This document shows positions 42,915 through 53,784 of a stretch of DNA of 64,000 nt, piece by piece. The stretch's first letter is position 1. Every line of letters starts with the position of its first letter. The position numbers were made by a program, and so were the translations under genes. Under the pieces are notes generated by a model. It did not search any database. It was given only the letters and a program-made list of their open reading frames with translations, and was not told the DNA's origin. Source of the DNA: Hyposmocoma kahamanoa (Eukaryota > Arthropoda > Insecta > Lepidoptera > Cosmopterigidae); the NCBI RefSeq assembly GCF_003589595.1, contig NW_020654422.1:1933029-1997028 (forward strand). The letters run 5' to 3'.

Positions 42915-43075
42915 TGCGCTTTCACATTTATATGGCAAATGGTTATGGAATAGAATCGCCTGCCTGCAGACTTATTCCCTGAACGCTATAACTTGAGCCT
43001 TTTCAAGGCGAGAGTGAACAAGCATTATTTAGGTGTCCTCACTTTTCATCAGACGAGATGAACAGCAAATGCGCA
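42915..43075 (+). pseudogene. LINE ORF2 C-terminus, copy K1
   Basis: Reads LPADLFPERYNLSLFKARVN then KHYLGVL, preceded after a small indel by W-N-R. This is the terminal segment of jockey-like LINE proteins. The frame is broken between WNR and LPADLF. Closely related to K2 at 47995. Confidence 0.75.
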
Positions 43076-43204
43076 CATAATGCTTTAAAAAAACAATAAT
43101 ATTATTAATTAACATCCAAACCTCAATGTAACGGAATATATCGTTTGTAATTTCCTGTCATTTCAATTAATTTGCGAGTATTAAAGCGCTTCCGTCATAA
43201 ATAA

Positions 43205-43510
43205 TACAGAAAGTTATTAGTGTGAACCCACACGGCGTTGTGTTGCTACGTAGTTCTGCTGCGCGCCCGTCATCAGAACACTAAGGGAATCTCCATACTT
43301 GTTATCGTTGAATCGGCTTGAGCAGCCGTTCAGAAGTATATAAATCCATGCAATAAGAGCGCAAAAGAACGTTTCGCGATTCGCGCTTTGACTGCCGACT
43401 CAAAACGAACAAGGTCTTTTTCGCTCTTATTGCATAAACATAGCTTTATGTTAGTTTATTTTTGACCGGGTTAGAGCGATTCCTTGTGGTTAAATGTGGT
43501 AACTACCTTA
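43205..43510 (+). repeat. Family H inverted-end repeat, copy 2
   Basis: Contains ctaagggaatctccatactt, tgcaataagagcgcaaaag and, inverted, tttttcgctcttattgca, then gttagtttatttttgaccgg and gtggttaaatgtggtaac. Matches 36765 and 63195 copies. Confidence 0.6.
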
Positions 43511-43651
43511 CCGCGGTGCCCGTGTGTAGTACAACGAGTGAATTCATATACAAAATAAAACCGGGCGATGCCATATCTTATCACTTTGGAGCTTACACCG
43601 TTATTTACAAAACTAATAGACGTCACAATGTTAAGGAAAAAAATAATTGAA

Positions 43652-43904
43652 TTGTCACCCTGAGACATAAGACATATGTTATGGATAGGCGTGTTGCTTA
43701 TCACCAATCGCACGACTTCTTCGTCCCGTCTCGCTTGAGGTTATATAAAAAAATTTGTTCACAAGTACCAAGTGTCTGTAATTTCACCATACCCTTTAAA
43801 ATTGGAACTCAGTAATGCTCACATGACGGTTTGGCGGCAGAAGAAATAGATAAGGTGGCAGTACTTCCCTAGAGGAACTCTATCATAAGGAGCTCTACTG
43901 CTAA
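43652..43904 (-). repeat. Family A mosaic: minus copy containing an inverted (+) 3' end
   Basis: Short minus piece (caccctgagacataag), then a plus-oriented 3' end (gttatggataggcgtgttgc ... ttatataaaaaaat, 43676-43755), then a minus 5' half (gtgtctgtaatttcaccata to ggagctctactgcta). Confidence 0.8.
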
Positions 43905-46775
43905 TGAATTGATTGTGAGAGGGTGAAATAAATTGCATGCAGAAACATTAAACACAAGATGCACAATTATTTTGCACGATTTAATGAACTGAGTTCGCGA
44001 ACTAGCAACTTACTTCCATTTTTATGAACGTAGTTTTTTTTTTAAACTTCAATAAAATGAGTTGGCGATGGTACTTGTACAGTAAATACATCGTAATTCT
44101 TAAATTCGACAGTCCTTTTGTTATAGTTTCTTCTTACCGCCTTTACAGTTAGCATGTCCTCAAATATGGACCATTTTTTGTGGTGCGGTTGGTACCGCTT
44201 CCACTTACGAGCAAAAAGGCACTTTAATTGGCGACCGCGGTTCGCATCTCTTTAGATCACAGTAAAATCACACACCGCACTACGCAATACCATAGAATAT
44301 AATATGAAGGGTCAAAAATTATAATTTTTTAAAAGTTTCGTAATGTAATTTCGTATGTCGATTTATAAATAGCTGACATTTGTAAATCCGTAGTTTTTGT
44401 TACTTAAAGTATTATTCATTGATTTCGTTTTTTATGAGAATCAGGTCTTATAATGTAATTTATATTTGCTCTTATTGTAAGAAAGACGGAAAGACAGCTG
44501 TCTTTCTATTCGATTATGTTCCCGCGTAGCTGTTATGCTTATGAATTCCATTCTCGTAGTTACTGTGCTCAGTGAACTACTGGGTAACTTAAACTAGATA
44601 ATTTAAGTGCTATGTTTATTGTCATTAATTTGAAATTTATTATACACATTTTTCACGACACCATAGGCCTTATTAGCTTCAAAATTTCCACAAATTTTAA
44701 TACATCTAGCTTATGTATAATTTTCGATATTTTTTCTATGCTGTTTTGAGTTTTTTTTACAGTTGCTATGCTTCTTGGAAGTGGACAACGATAAGGTTTT
44801 TAAACTGTGGCCCGACACTCGTCGACACTCGACAATACAAACCAGTTTTACCGTTACGTGGAAGTAATTTCTTAAACGTACTCGCAGCACGGCACTATGC
44901 TATTTACATACTATCTGATTACGGAATTGGCGCGAAATTATTTAATTTCGATGGCATTCCAAACGATAGTGTATTGTAGCTTTATTCTTTTTTTAAATTG
45001 TATATTCGTGAAATGCCGAAGACATAGAGCGACACTTTTCAATTTTTTTTAAACTATGGCCAATTATAAAAGAAAGTGAGATGTGATGAAAATTTGAACT
45101 TTTTTATATTAGAGATGCGAAGTTCTTTGTGTTGTTATCAATAGCATAAATAATACGTTATCAAATAATTATTATTCACCTAATCTATCGAAAATTATTA
45201 TATGTAAGCTTGTAAATACACACATAAATTATAACCGATGCCCTAATTACTCACCTTATCTTAATAATAATTAATTGTAGACGATAAACCTAGTTTCTAA
45301 CATAATTCAATTAACATAATATTTATGTATATTGTTTTCGGTGGTGACTGCGACAACACAGGTGGCCACTTGGTACAGGGTACGTCATTTGATGTATAAA
45401 GAATGTGCAACCCCTGTATATTGCATGAATCGTGATTAACCGAATGATTCAATTAACTGAGTCACTCCAACCAAAACATCCTTATAATAAATATTAAGTG
45501 CATGACGAATAGCATGAAACAAAATAATCCTGATAGATATTTCATTTATTTAACTTACCTATAATACGTACTTTAATCCGTTCAAATATTATAATCCTCT
45601 TTATCATTTCATTTTATCTGTACTAAATACTTACTTATGTTATTTAAAAACAACTCTTCAAAAGTATCGTTTGTGCATCTCTAGTCTTTTAATATGCGAA
45701 CACCATGTTCAAATTCATTTTAAAAAATAATTGTGCGAGACCATTGACATTTATAAAACTGTTCTAAATTTAAAACTTTTTTCTAACTTTGGAATCTAGT
45801 GTTAATTTAAAAACTATTAAAGAGGAGTTATTAACGACGAGTTATTAAAAAGGAGTTTGTATTTCTCAGTCCATGAGAGCCATGTCCAGTTTTAGCATGA
45901 TTGCAACTAAGCTATGTAGCGGCCAACATCCGTTGTCCTACTTTTGAGACGCCCCTATCTCCGCATACGTCTACTCTGTACTCATAAAGCCTTTTATGCA
46001 GTAATTACTCTTCAGTTAATGGAAAATTAAGTACTTCATCACAAAAAGTAGAATTTCTTTTGTTTTCTTCTAGAGTTTGATCTCCTACGACGACATTGAA
46101 TTGAAATTTAAAGTATACTACAATTTTTTAGATATCCTTGTGTTGCGTAACACCGTATGTATTTGTCGTATATATTCAGTGTATTTTTATGATTAAAGAC
46201 TTTAACCAAACCCCTATAGAACATGTTTTAGCTTTTATTTATAATCTTTGACAATTCGAAACACTTTTGTAACATATTCATAGATAAAAGTGTTGACGTT
46301 ACATTGCTTATATAGAGAAAGACTCGCTGGTTTTATCTTCGGAACTGAAAATTTTTCGTGCTCATCAGATCTTTGTTCTTAGAAAAACTTGCGGTTTTCG
46401 GGACGCGTGCTTATTTAGCGGGACATAAACAGTCGGACAATGGATACACGGGACAAAATATGGGTCGAGATATTAAAGCGAACAAGTGCACTGTTCGGTT
46501 GGAAATTCGTGCTTTTGAAATGTTACATTTTGATATTGTTGAGTTTTCCTTAACAGTGTTTACTGGAATAAGGTGGTTTATAATTTCTGTTATACAAACA
46601 TCTTTTGGGTGTTACTATACAAAAAACTCCCAAGTTTCTGTACAAAGTCATATTTATAATTGCGGCTATTCATTTTTTTCTTGATAAGTTTATTTCTTAA
46701 TTCATAAGTTTTAAAATTTAAATAGTAGTGATGTACATCAATATTATTCAAAATGCAAGTGTTTTTAACCAACTT
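43905..46775. other. Unclassified AT-rich DNA
   Basis: 2.9 kb with no recognised gene. The ORF at 46358-46684 (+, 108 codons) and that at 44713-44979 lack known motifs. A perfect 18-bp palindrome, gaaagacagctgtctttc, lies near 44490. Confidence 0.4.
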
Positions 46776-46917
46776 TAAAAAAAGGAGGAGGTTCGACTGT
46801 ATTTTTTTGTGTGCATGTTGCGTGATTACTCCGAAATTTGAAAACCGCTTTCGATAATTCTTTTTTTTGTCGTAAAGGGGGTACCTCAGTAGTGAACCCA
46901 TTCTAAGTTGAAGAAAA
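46776..46917 (-). mobile_element. Family D MITE-like element, truncated
   Basis: Reverse copy of D: accaactttaaaaaaaggag gaggttcgactgtattt, ctccgaaatttgaaaacc and aagggggtacctcagtagtg. It breaks into family A at about 46918. Confidence 0.75.
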
Positions 46918-47057
46918 TGTGTCTGTAATTTCACCAGCACCCTTAACCCTTCTAAACCGGAACGCAGTAATGCTCACGTTACTGCTTGTAGGCAGAAATA
47001 GGTAAGGTGGCAGTACTTCCCTGGACGAACTCTTTCACAAGGAGCTCGACTGCACTA
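46918..47057 (-). repeat. Family A repeat, 5' half
   Basis: gtctgtaatttcaccagcac through acttccctggacgaactctt to ggagctcgactgcactact. Confidence 0.9.
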
Positions 47058-47060
47058 CTG

Positions 47061-47120
47061 TTGGTTTGTTTAAACCAACAGTTACACGCGATTTAGATCC
47101 GAAAAAATTGTTTCATTTCC
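47061..47120 (+). repeat. Family E repeat, 3' half
   Basis: ttggtttgtttaaaccaac, cgcgatttagatccg and ttgtttcatttcc match family E. Confidence 0.7.
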
Positions 47121-47164
47121 AACTTACATTAGAGGATACTCTTTACTTTCACCACTTTTGCATC

Positions 47165-47300
47165 CTAATTTTCCTTCGATCCGGTCGGATTCAAACCGAC
47201 GTCTTCTAGCTAAGCGTGTCAGACGCTATGCCAACTAAGCCACGGAACGAGCCAGCGGATCTCACGAATTTCTCTATGTGCTTGTTTGTCGGGTTTTCGG
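47165..47300 (-). repeat. Family C SINE head (tRNA-like)
   Basis: ccttcgatccggtcggattc, cgacgtcttctagctaagcg, gccaactaagccacggaacg and ctctatgtgcttgtttgtcg are the well-preserved reverse-strand head. Confidence 0.85.
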
Positions 47301-47334
47301 CTTTATATCTGGAATTATAATTATATTTTGTAAT

Positions 47335-47447
47335 GGAATTATGCCAAATTTCGTGCCCACGATTTCGGACAGAAATGGGTTCAAATCCTGTGCTTTGGGT
47401 AAAATCCCGGGAGGGTTGATTGGGTTTTAACCCACTCCCCATCTCTG
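47335..47447. mobile_element. hAT-like element right end
   Basis: gtaaaatcccgggagggttg, attgggttttaacccactcc and terminal ccccatctctg match the right end of the element at 32499-33426. The left end was not found. Confidence 0.65.
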
Positions 47448-47990
47448 ATCACAAAGTATACTTTGTGAGTGTTAATAAAAAACTTAGCATATGACCCATA
47501 ATGATAATACTTACTATGTATGCAGGATAAAACTAGAGAGATAAAATAGTTGTGCACTAAGTGCATACCTTATGTACAATGTAGTAAATCATCCCGAACC
47601 TGAGGTGTTAATGGAAGCTCGTAAAGAAGGAACTCATCAATAAAAATTGCGATAAATTTATCTATAGTAAACCGACTTAACTGCAATCTCTGTATATGTA
47701 AACACGTATGTTCATTATAATAAAATGACCAGCTAATGACCAGGTTTGTAGGTGCATTGAAAATATTTTAGACAAAACTTTTAGAGAAATGTGTATTTTC
47801 GACATTTAAAACACTGCTAAACACTGCAAAAACTATTTAATTTTTAAACAGAAGTCTTTATTCTGTCTGAATGTTACGGAGAGTGTGCGATGGAATTACA
47901 TGATTTAATTAATTCCGCCTTCCCCTTTCCATCATCGGGGGACTAGACGTAGGCTAGGATTCCATCCCTATTTTGTGGATGTTCCAAATA
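47448..47990. other. Unclassified AT-rich DNA
   Basis: No gene recognised. Confidence 0.35.
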
Positions 47991-47994
47991 TTAG

Positions 47995-48180
47995 CGTTAA
48001 ACTTCCACATTCATATGGAGAACGTTTATGGGGTGGAATTCCCTGCACGCAGACTTGTTCCCTGAACGTTACAACTTGGACCTTTTTAAGGCGAGAATAA
48101 ACAGGCATTATTTAGGTGTGCATGCTCCATCGTCGACCTCATCGTCGATTTCCATCAGGTGAGATAAAGGTCAAACGCGT
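47995..48180 (+). pseudogene. LINE ORF2 C-terminus, copy K2
   Basis: Reads LHADLFPERYNLDLFKARIN then RHYLGVH, with the W of the upstream 'WNS' motif in a shifted frame. Followed by a T(9) run at 48181. It is the same LINE family as 42915-43075. Confidence 0.72.
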
Positions 48181-48189
48181 TTTTTTTTT

Positions 48190-48827
48190 ATTTACATATA
48201 AAAAATCAGACAAAACGTGTTTTAACGCAATGTAACATCAACTATGTCGTTTTCACGTACATTGCTAAATTAGTCTGGCTGCGCTTGTATATTACATTTG
48301 TATAAAAAAAATGTGAACAATCTATACAGAACCCAATTAATAATTTTTAGAATTTCTGCTTGCCTGTTTGTTTGTTTATATTGTAAGTCAGTCCTTAGAG
48401 TAAATATAATTTAAAACCTTTCCATTCAATCAAAAGGCTTTTACTGTAAATAGTCTACTTTCGATTAATATTGAAAATGTATACTTAATGGATTATTGGG
48501 CTATTTCCCAACAATTTCTGTCAAAAGCGAAGTTCGGGGTTTATATTTAGAAATTGAATGAATCATACTTTGCGAAACGATAATAAATTATTGGAAAACA
48601 AAGTAAGTATTTAAATAATTTATAAAATTACTTTGAATTTAACTGGAATTACAAATTTTCATCATTAAGAATTACCAAAAATTAGCAATCCAATTGAAAT
48701 TGCATATGGCCAAAGGGCTGGACGCCATAGTGTCAAGGAATAAGAAAAAAAACTACTTCCGAGATGCAATATTTATTTTATTGAGTATCGTCGTGGTTTT
48801 ACTGCCATGATATCCATTCCTTTTTTT
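48190..48827. other. Unclassified AT-rich DNA
   Basis: No gene recognised. Confidence 0.35.
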
Positions 48828-48985
48828 TGTGACAAAGAAAAATTGCTTCGAACTCGAACCCAATTGATCTACGGGACGAGTAGCAGACCTTACGAGCTTC
48901 TCTATGTGCTTGTTGCAGATCTTCGTTTTTGGTGTTAACGGCTTTTTGCCGTAGTGATATCTGTGAGAAACCCATGAAACCTACT
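48828..48985 (-). repeat. Family C SINE, diverged
   Basis: Blocks 'gacgagtagcagaccttacg', 'cttctctatgtgcttgttg' and 'tttttgccgtagtgatat' follow the reverse-strand order of family C. Confidence 0.65.
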
Positions 48986-49251
48986 TCCGAAGTGTCGACA
49001 AGTGCATAAAATCTTATCAGAGGCGTTTCATAAAGTGTTTTTCATTTTTCAGTTTCTTGCATCTCTTCCAAATCTTTAAAAAGACGGCAAATTATTTTTA
49101 GGAATAAACTATGACTAATTTGAAGTTACTGTCATAATAGAAGTTCGGATTCAGAGTCCCATTAGTTTGAGTTCGGGGAAAAATTTATAGGAATTCTTGC
49201 AATAGAAAATAATTATCAAAAATAATTACTTTTAATCGAGACGGAAAATAT

Positions 49252-49414
49252 ATATCGACGCTTGAAAAGCAAAATCGGATAAGCGACACTTTTGTATCAT
49301 ATTGAGTAATATATGCCGTTGGAATCAGAAACATTAGATGATTCCAACGGCACCTATAACTCAATATGACCAAAAGTGTCGCTTATACCATTTTACCTTT
49401 CAAGCGTCGATATT
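49252..49414. repeat. Long foldback element (~76-bp arms)
   Basis: Arm 49252-49327 (…cgacgcttgaaaagc … gataagcgacacttttg … tgccgttggaatca) is repeated inverted at 49339-49414 (tgattccaacggcac … ccaaaagtgtcgcttat … tttcaagcgtcgata) with a few mismatches and an 11-base loop. Confidence 0.92.
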
Positions 49415-50055
49415 TATTTATCAGAAAAGTTTAAAAAAACTCTACTTGAGATGCCCTCCGAAGTAAGCCCCAGTTAACTGACAATAAGTTCAGCCTGATG
49501 ACAAATGGAGTAAATATCCCACAAACAAGCATTCGGTGGGTAAAAGAATGAATAATCAAAGATATCAAAACCAAGTGCGTATATTTGTTGCTCCTTTTTA
49601 CCATTCAATAAGGTCCTCAATAAATAAAGGGTCGCGACATTTCCAGACGGCCTTGAAACAACTGCGGCCCGTATAAAAGAAGCGTCGGTAGTCTATAAAT
49701 CGACTTACAATCGAATAAAAAGACGTTTCGAGAACCTTATGACCGCGAATTTCGAGTATAATAGGTACAGTCACGTGCAGTAATGTGTAATACAGCTAAT
49801 CCTAAATTCAATTGTTATATAACATAACATTTTAACAATAAATTTCCAGAGATAATCGGATTATATGTGTTATTTTACGTGACTGTACAGCAGGTTTGTT
49901 AATTGCATGGATAAATATTAATTCAGTATAATACAAAATTACTGTAATCTAAAAGAAAATATTTACAACTTTTGTGTCGTTTTACAACATTTGCAGAATG
50001 TTTAGAATTAATTCGTTTTATTTGCTGGGAATGTACGTTCAACTTTGGTTTGACC
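49415..50055. other. Unclassified AT-rich DNA
   Basis: No gene. Pieces 'gtcacgtgcagtaatgtgta' (49770) and 'attttacgtgactgtacag' (49871) form a possible inverted pair about 110 bp apart. Confidence 0.35.
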
Positions 50056-50362
50056 TTTTTTTTATAATATCAAGTGACGGGACGAACAGGTCGTGCGCGC
50101 CTGATGACGCCTGTCCATAACAATTGCAGTATCGTCAGAGCTTTAAATCGCAAAGATCTGAGGGGCACTGCCACTGCCCCCGACATCCTGAGACATAATT
50201 TGACACGGTCCATGTGCCTGTAATTTCACCAGCATCCTTACCCTTCAAAACCGGAACACAGTAATGCTGACATTACTGCTTGGCGGCAGACATAGGTCCT
50301 TACCTATACAGTGGCAGTACTACCCTGGACGAACTCTTTCACATGAAGCTCTACTGCTACTA
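50056..50362 (-). repeat. Family A repeat, near full length
   Basis: ttttttttataatatcaagt to catgaagctctactgctac, all blocks in order. Carries a small duplication, 'taggtccttacctata'. Confidence 0.9.
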
Positions 50363-50632
50363 GACCTACCGCTTCTCAAGCAGAGACAGTGGGTTTGAAT
50401 TGGGGCTCGCACTCGTCACTGAGTTTTTCGGAATTAATGTGCGAAATTTAATTTGAAATTTACTATGATGCTTTTTGGTGAAGGTTAACATCGTGACGAA
50501 ACTTGCATGTCGAAAAAGGTCACAACTCTTGGAAAACGTGCGAAGTTCCCAACCCGCACTGAACGAGAGTGGGGGTTATGGCCTGAACCCGTGTCCAACA
50601 ATGGAACGTATAAATGGGTTGATGATGATGAT
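50363..50632 (+). repeat. Family G SINE-like element, full-length reference copy
   Basis: tagacctaccgcttctcaag (head), gtgggtttgaattgg (box B-like), gaattaatgtgcgaaattta, tttttggtgaagg, gaaacttgcatg, gaagttcccaacccgcactg, 'aacaatggaacgtataaatg' and the gatgatgatga tail. Confidence 0.88.
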
Positions 50633-50689
50633 TTTTAACCACAGTTCAGAAAGGGGTAGTTTTCATTATATAACTGGTTGATGACTTTA

Positions 50690-50802
50690 CCATTTCAGTC
50701 AGCCGTGACCATGGGACCTGTAAAAAGCCCGAAACGTTGGTCTGTTAAAAAAAAAACAAATATAGGTACTCGATTCAGATTTAAAAAAATGTTCTATTTT
50801 CA
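50690..50802 (+). repeat. Family E repeat, full
   Basis: catttcagtcagccgtgacc, atgggacctgtaaaaagccc, gaaacgttggtctgtt and tcgattcagatttaaaaaaa in family order. Confidence 0.8.
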
Positions 50803-51478
50803 AATTCGTTACTTGGTCATTCTCGTACTAATGTTCACTACCTAATTTCCGTAGCAATTTTTATTGTTTAAGTATTCGATTTTTATCATACAATATTATT
50901 TAATAATTACACAATAAAATACTTGAATTTTTAAATAATCAAAATTGCAAGTGAACACTAGTCCGAGAACGACCGTACAAGATACGAGAGATAAGCTGTT
51001 GACTTCGTACAGTATGTTATACGATCGAAGTACTCGTGCCTCTTTATACAGTCCGAGTATTTACAGCCCACTACCTCGAGATAATTTTATGGCCTGGACT
51101 TTGAATATGGAAACGGCCTTATGCAACCGCCGACCGACTAATATTTTACACCGAATGCCTTTTGCGTGTATTTCTTTGCCTTTATACCGACTCATTTAAA
51201 AAAAAATTATAAGTAATATGTTCCATACAAATTAAATAGTCTTTATTGCACATTTGAAATTGCAATGGCTCACAACATTAATGTAAATATATCAGAGTAA
51301 GCAACCTTCAGATAGAAAACTAAAAGGGCCTATCTTACGCTAAATAACAACGTGCTTTAGACTGTTCTCGCGAAACGTTTTATTGTCTAAAGGTAACCTT
51401 TCTCAGTAACAGCACTAATGACTTTGGTAGAAAAAAAATTTGAAATTCGTTTTTCATTTTATTTTTCATCACAAACCT
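50803..51478. other. Unclassified AT-rich DNA
   Basis: A pair 'tctcgtactaatgttcact' (50821) and 'agtgaacactagtccgagaa' (50950) forms inverted ends of a roughly 150-bp segment, a possible small MITE. The overlapping 84-codon ORF has no known motif. Confidence 0.45.
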
Positions 51479-51775
51479 CAAAACATCAACTCATTCACAC
51501 GTCCCACTGCGGGGCACGTGTCTCCTCTCAGGTCAGGATTTAGGACATAGTCCGCCACGCTGGTCCAATGCGAGTTGCTGACGTCACACGTTTTTCGAGT
51601 GTTGTAAACCTTTTTCGTTCAGGTTTCGTCACAATATTATCCTTTAACGAAAAGCTTATGATAAATTTCAAATTTAATTTCGCTTAGCTCAGAGAGTTCC
51701 TCGATGCGAGTCCCGAATTCGAACCCACGGCCTCTGCTTGTGACGCAGTAGGTCAAATTACCACGGCTTATGTGG
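51479..51775 (-). repeat. Family G SINE-like element, near full length
   Basis: catcaactcattcacacgtc, 'ccactgcggggcacgtgtct', tccgccacgctggtccaatg, 'tcctttaacgaaaagcttat' and the box B 'cgaattcgaacccac' with head 'gcctctgcttgtgacg'. Confidence 0.85.
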
Positions 51776-52217
51776 TTATCTGTTTCCTTAAAATATTAAA
51801 TACAAGTTCTTATCGTTACTTAATTATTATTTATGCACTTTTTTCATTTGAATGCTGTGTTCACATCTACTAGGGTACATTCTTCCAGTATCATTAAACA
51901 TAAGGGTAAGTAATAGTAAGTGTTTGGTTAAAAAACCAAACATTTTTACTTAATTTTGGAATTGTATCTAGTTTTGTGAACCGAATAAAAAAACAGTTTG
52001 CTGTAAGAGAATAACAGGAAGATATAAACTACTAAGTGAACATTTCACACAAGGTCCTTACGACTTGACCGTCCATTCTCCGTGCCCACACAACGAAATA
52101 AATACACGCCCTCTCCTGGTTCATGATTACCGAAACAAATGACTGTTGTATACGACAGACAACTATATACAGCCTTAAAATAACTAAACACACATCCATA
52201 GACGTAGGAACGTCTAA

Positions 52218-52429
52218 GGCTCAACTCACACTGGCGCAGAATCGAGCGGCTTCCCGCGTCGACGCGTTACTTGAGCGTGAGGCGTCAGACACCGACCACA
52301 CTGTTATACAGGCGCACTAATGCAGGCGTCGTCACGCGTCGACGTGGGTCGCCAGGCGTTCTAGTTGAAAAACAGGACGCGACGCGACGCGACGCGACGT
52401 TTCGATTGTGCGCCAGTGTGAGTTGAGCC
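52218..52429. mobile_element. PIF/Harbinger-like MITE with TAA duplication
   Basis: 28-bp inverted termini begin ggctcaactcacactggcgc and end gcgccagtgtgagttgagcc, with one or two mismatches further in, flanked by TAA at 52215-52217 and 52430-52432. The interior is CpG-rich (cgtcgacgcg) and holds a (GACGC)n run at 52373-52398. It has no transposase. Confidence 0.85.
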
Positions 52430-52489
52430 TAAGGATGCTAAAGATAACACGTATGATTCTAACTCACATCATTTTTTGTATAATCTCAG

Positions 52490-52965
52490 TGCAGAGTACT
52501 AATAAAACCGACCTGAAAAGTTCGTAGAATTACATTTATTTGCCAAGTTTTATTGAAATCGTTTACTGGAAATAACAAATACAAACATTTCATGCATAGT
52601 AACAAGTTCTTTAGTGAGAGCTGAAGTCTGTAATAGGTTGGGGACCTGCTTTACAGATCACCAGCTCACTCCATCCAGGTGTATAAAGAACGTAACATTA
52701 TTTAAAAAAATACGATCTTATTACAAAATAAGCCGTAACATAACAAGAAACAAAGAAAGTGCGTGAAACCGGATTCGTCCGCTGGTTTGCCATCCTTAGA
52801 GATGGAATGTTTTCTTCAATTTTAAGTGGACCAATACTGATGTACCCTCCTTCCTACAAAAGAAATCATCAAAATCGGTTCACACGGTACACAAAAAAAT
52901 ATAGTCGAACAAGGAACCGCCTCCTTTTTTTGCAGTCGTTTAAAAATCAAGTAAATCTGCTTCTT
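52490..52965 (+). mobile_element. Family D MITE-like element split by ~185 bp
   Basis: 5' part cagagtactaataaaaccga to gtttactggaa (52490-52568) and 3' part gaaagtgcgtgaaaccgg to cctttttttgcagtcg (about 52755-52945). The intervening AT-rich sequence is unassigned. Confidence 0.75.
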
Positions 52966-53228
52966 CAAAATGACAACTTCTCAGGAGAGAGGTTTGAAGA
53001 AATTAATCGGTAATTTCGTTATGCGTAAATAGGACATTTATAATATTTCATGCATACAGAATTGGTTTCGTGTAGTTCGTATTATATTTGACTTTCATAT
53101 GATGAAAGCACTTTTAACATGATCACGTGGAGCTTTAGTAATCCATGGGTTACTTTTTAGTAGGAGGTGGATTGTGACGGAAAAACGTTGTTTGCACAGT
53201 TTGATTTACAATATCGTACTCCATGTTG

Positions 53229-53275
53229 TCATCATCGTCATCATCAACTCGTTATTCGTCCCACTGTAAGAAGAG
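53229..53275 (-). repeat. Family G SINE tail fragment
   Basis: catcatcgtcatcatcaact followed by ttcgtcccactgt. Confidence 0.65.
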
Positions 53276-53284
53276 TGTTTACCC

Positions 53285-53315
53285 CATTAGACATCCGTCT
53301 GAAACAATTACTATG
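53285..53315 (+). mobile_element. Fragment of MITE-like element L
   Basis: ttagacatccgtctgaaaca then attactatgaaataag matches the left terminus of L at 26030. Confidence 0.55.
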
Positions 53316-53327
53316 AAATAAGTTTTT

Positions 53328-53580
53328 AGCAGTAAAGCTCCTTGTGAAAGAGTTCGTCCAGGGGAGTACTGCCACCTTACCTATTTCTGCCGCCAAGCAG
53401 TAATGTCAGCATTACTGTGTTTCGGTTTTGAAGGGTAAGGGCGCTGATGATATTACAGGCACATGGGCCTAGTGAACTAAGCCCCTAAGATCTGCGATTT
53501 AAAGCTCTGAGTGGCACTGTTATGGATAGGCGTGCAGCTTGCCATCAGGCGCACGACTTGTTCGTCCCGTCAAAAGTATG
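53328..53580 (+). repeat. Family A repeat with small deletions
   Basis: agcagtaaagctccttgtg through ggtaagggcgctgatgatat to tgttcgtcccgtcaaaag; the last bases (cttggtatcataaaa) are diverged. Confidence 0.88.
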
Positions 53581-53635
53581 AATCATTCGCATCATGCGTC
53601 TTCTAATTTAGTCGCGTTACTTCTTTTGTGTATCG

Positions 53636-53735
53636 GGCCGAACGAGATTTGTGGTTGTCTATGTGTGTGTCCATGGCACCCGCGACACAGGGTTTCCCTA
53701 GTGCGGGGCTATGTTGAGTGTGTGCGTTATTAAAT
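53636..53735 (+). repeat. Family B SINE 3' half
   Basis: gagatttgtggttgtctatg, tccatggcacccgcgacaca and 'tgcggggctatgttgagtgt' match the reference copy; the head is missing. Confidence 0.85.
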
Positions 53736-53784
53736 CATTTCTCTGGGCTACCATCGTCCTTATTCTGTGTTCTTGATGTAAATG

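Noticed and set aside
46358..46684. 108-codon ORF as a possible gene
   Set aside because: No recognisable domain, and an overlapping antisense ORF of similar size in repeat-flanked DNA.
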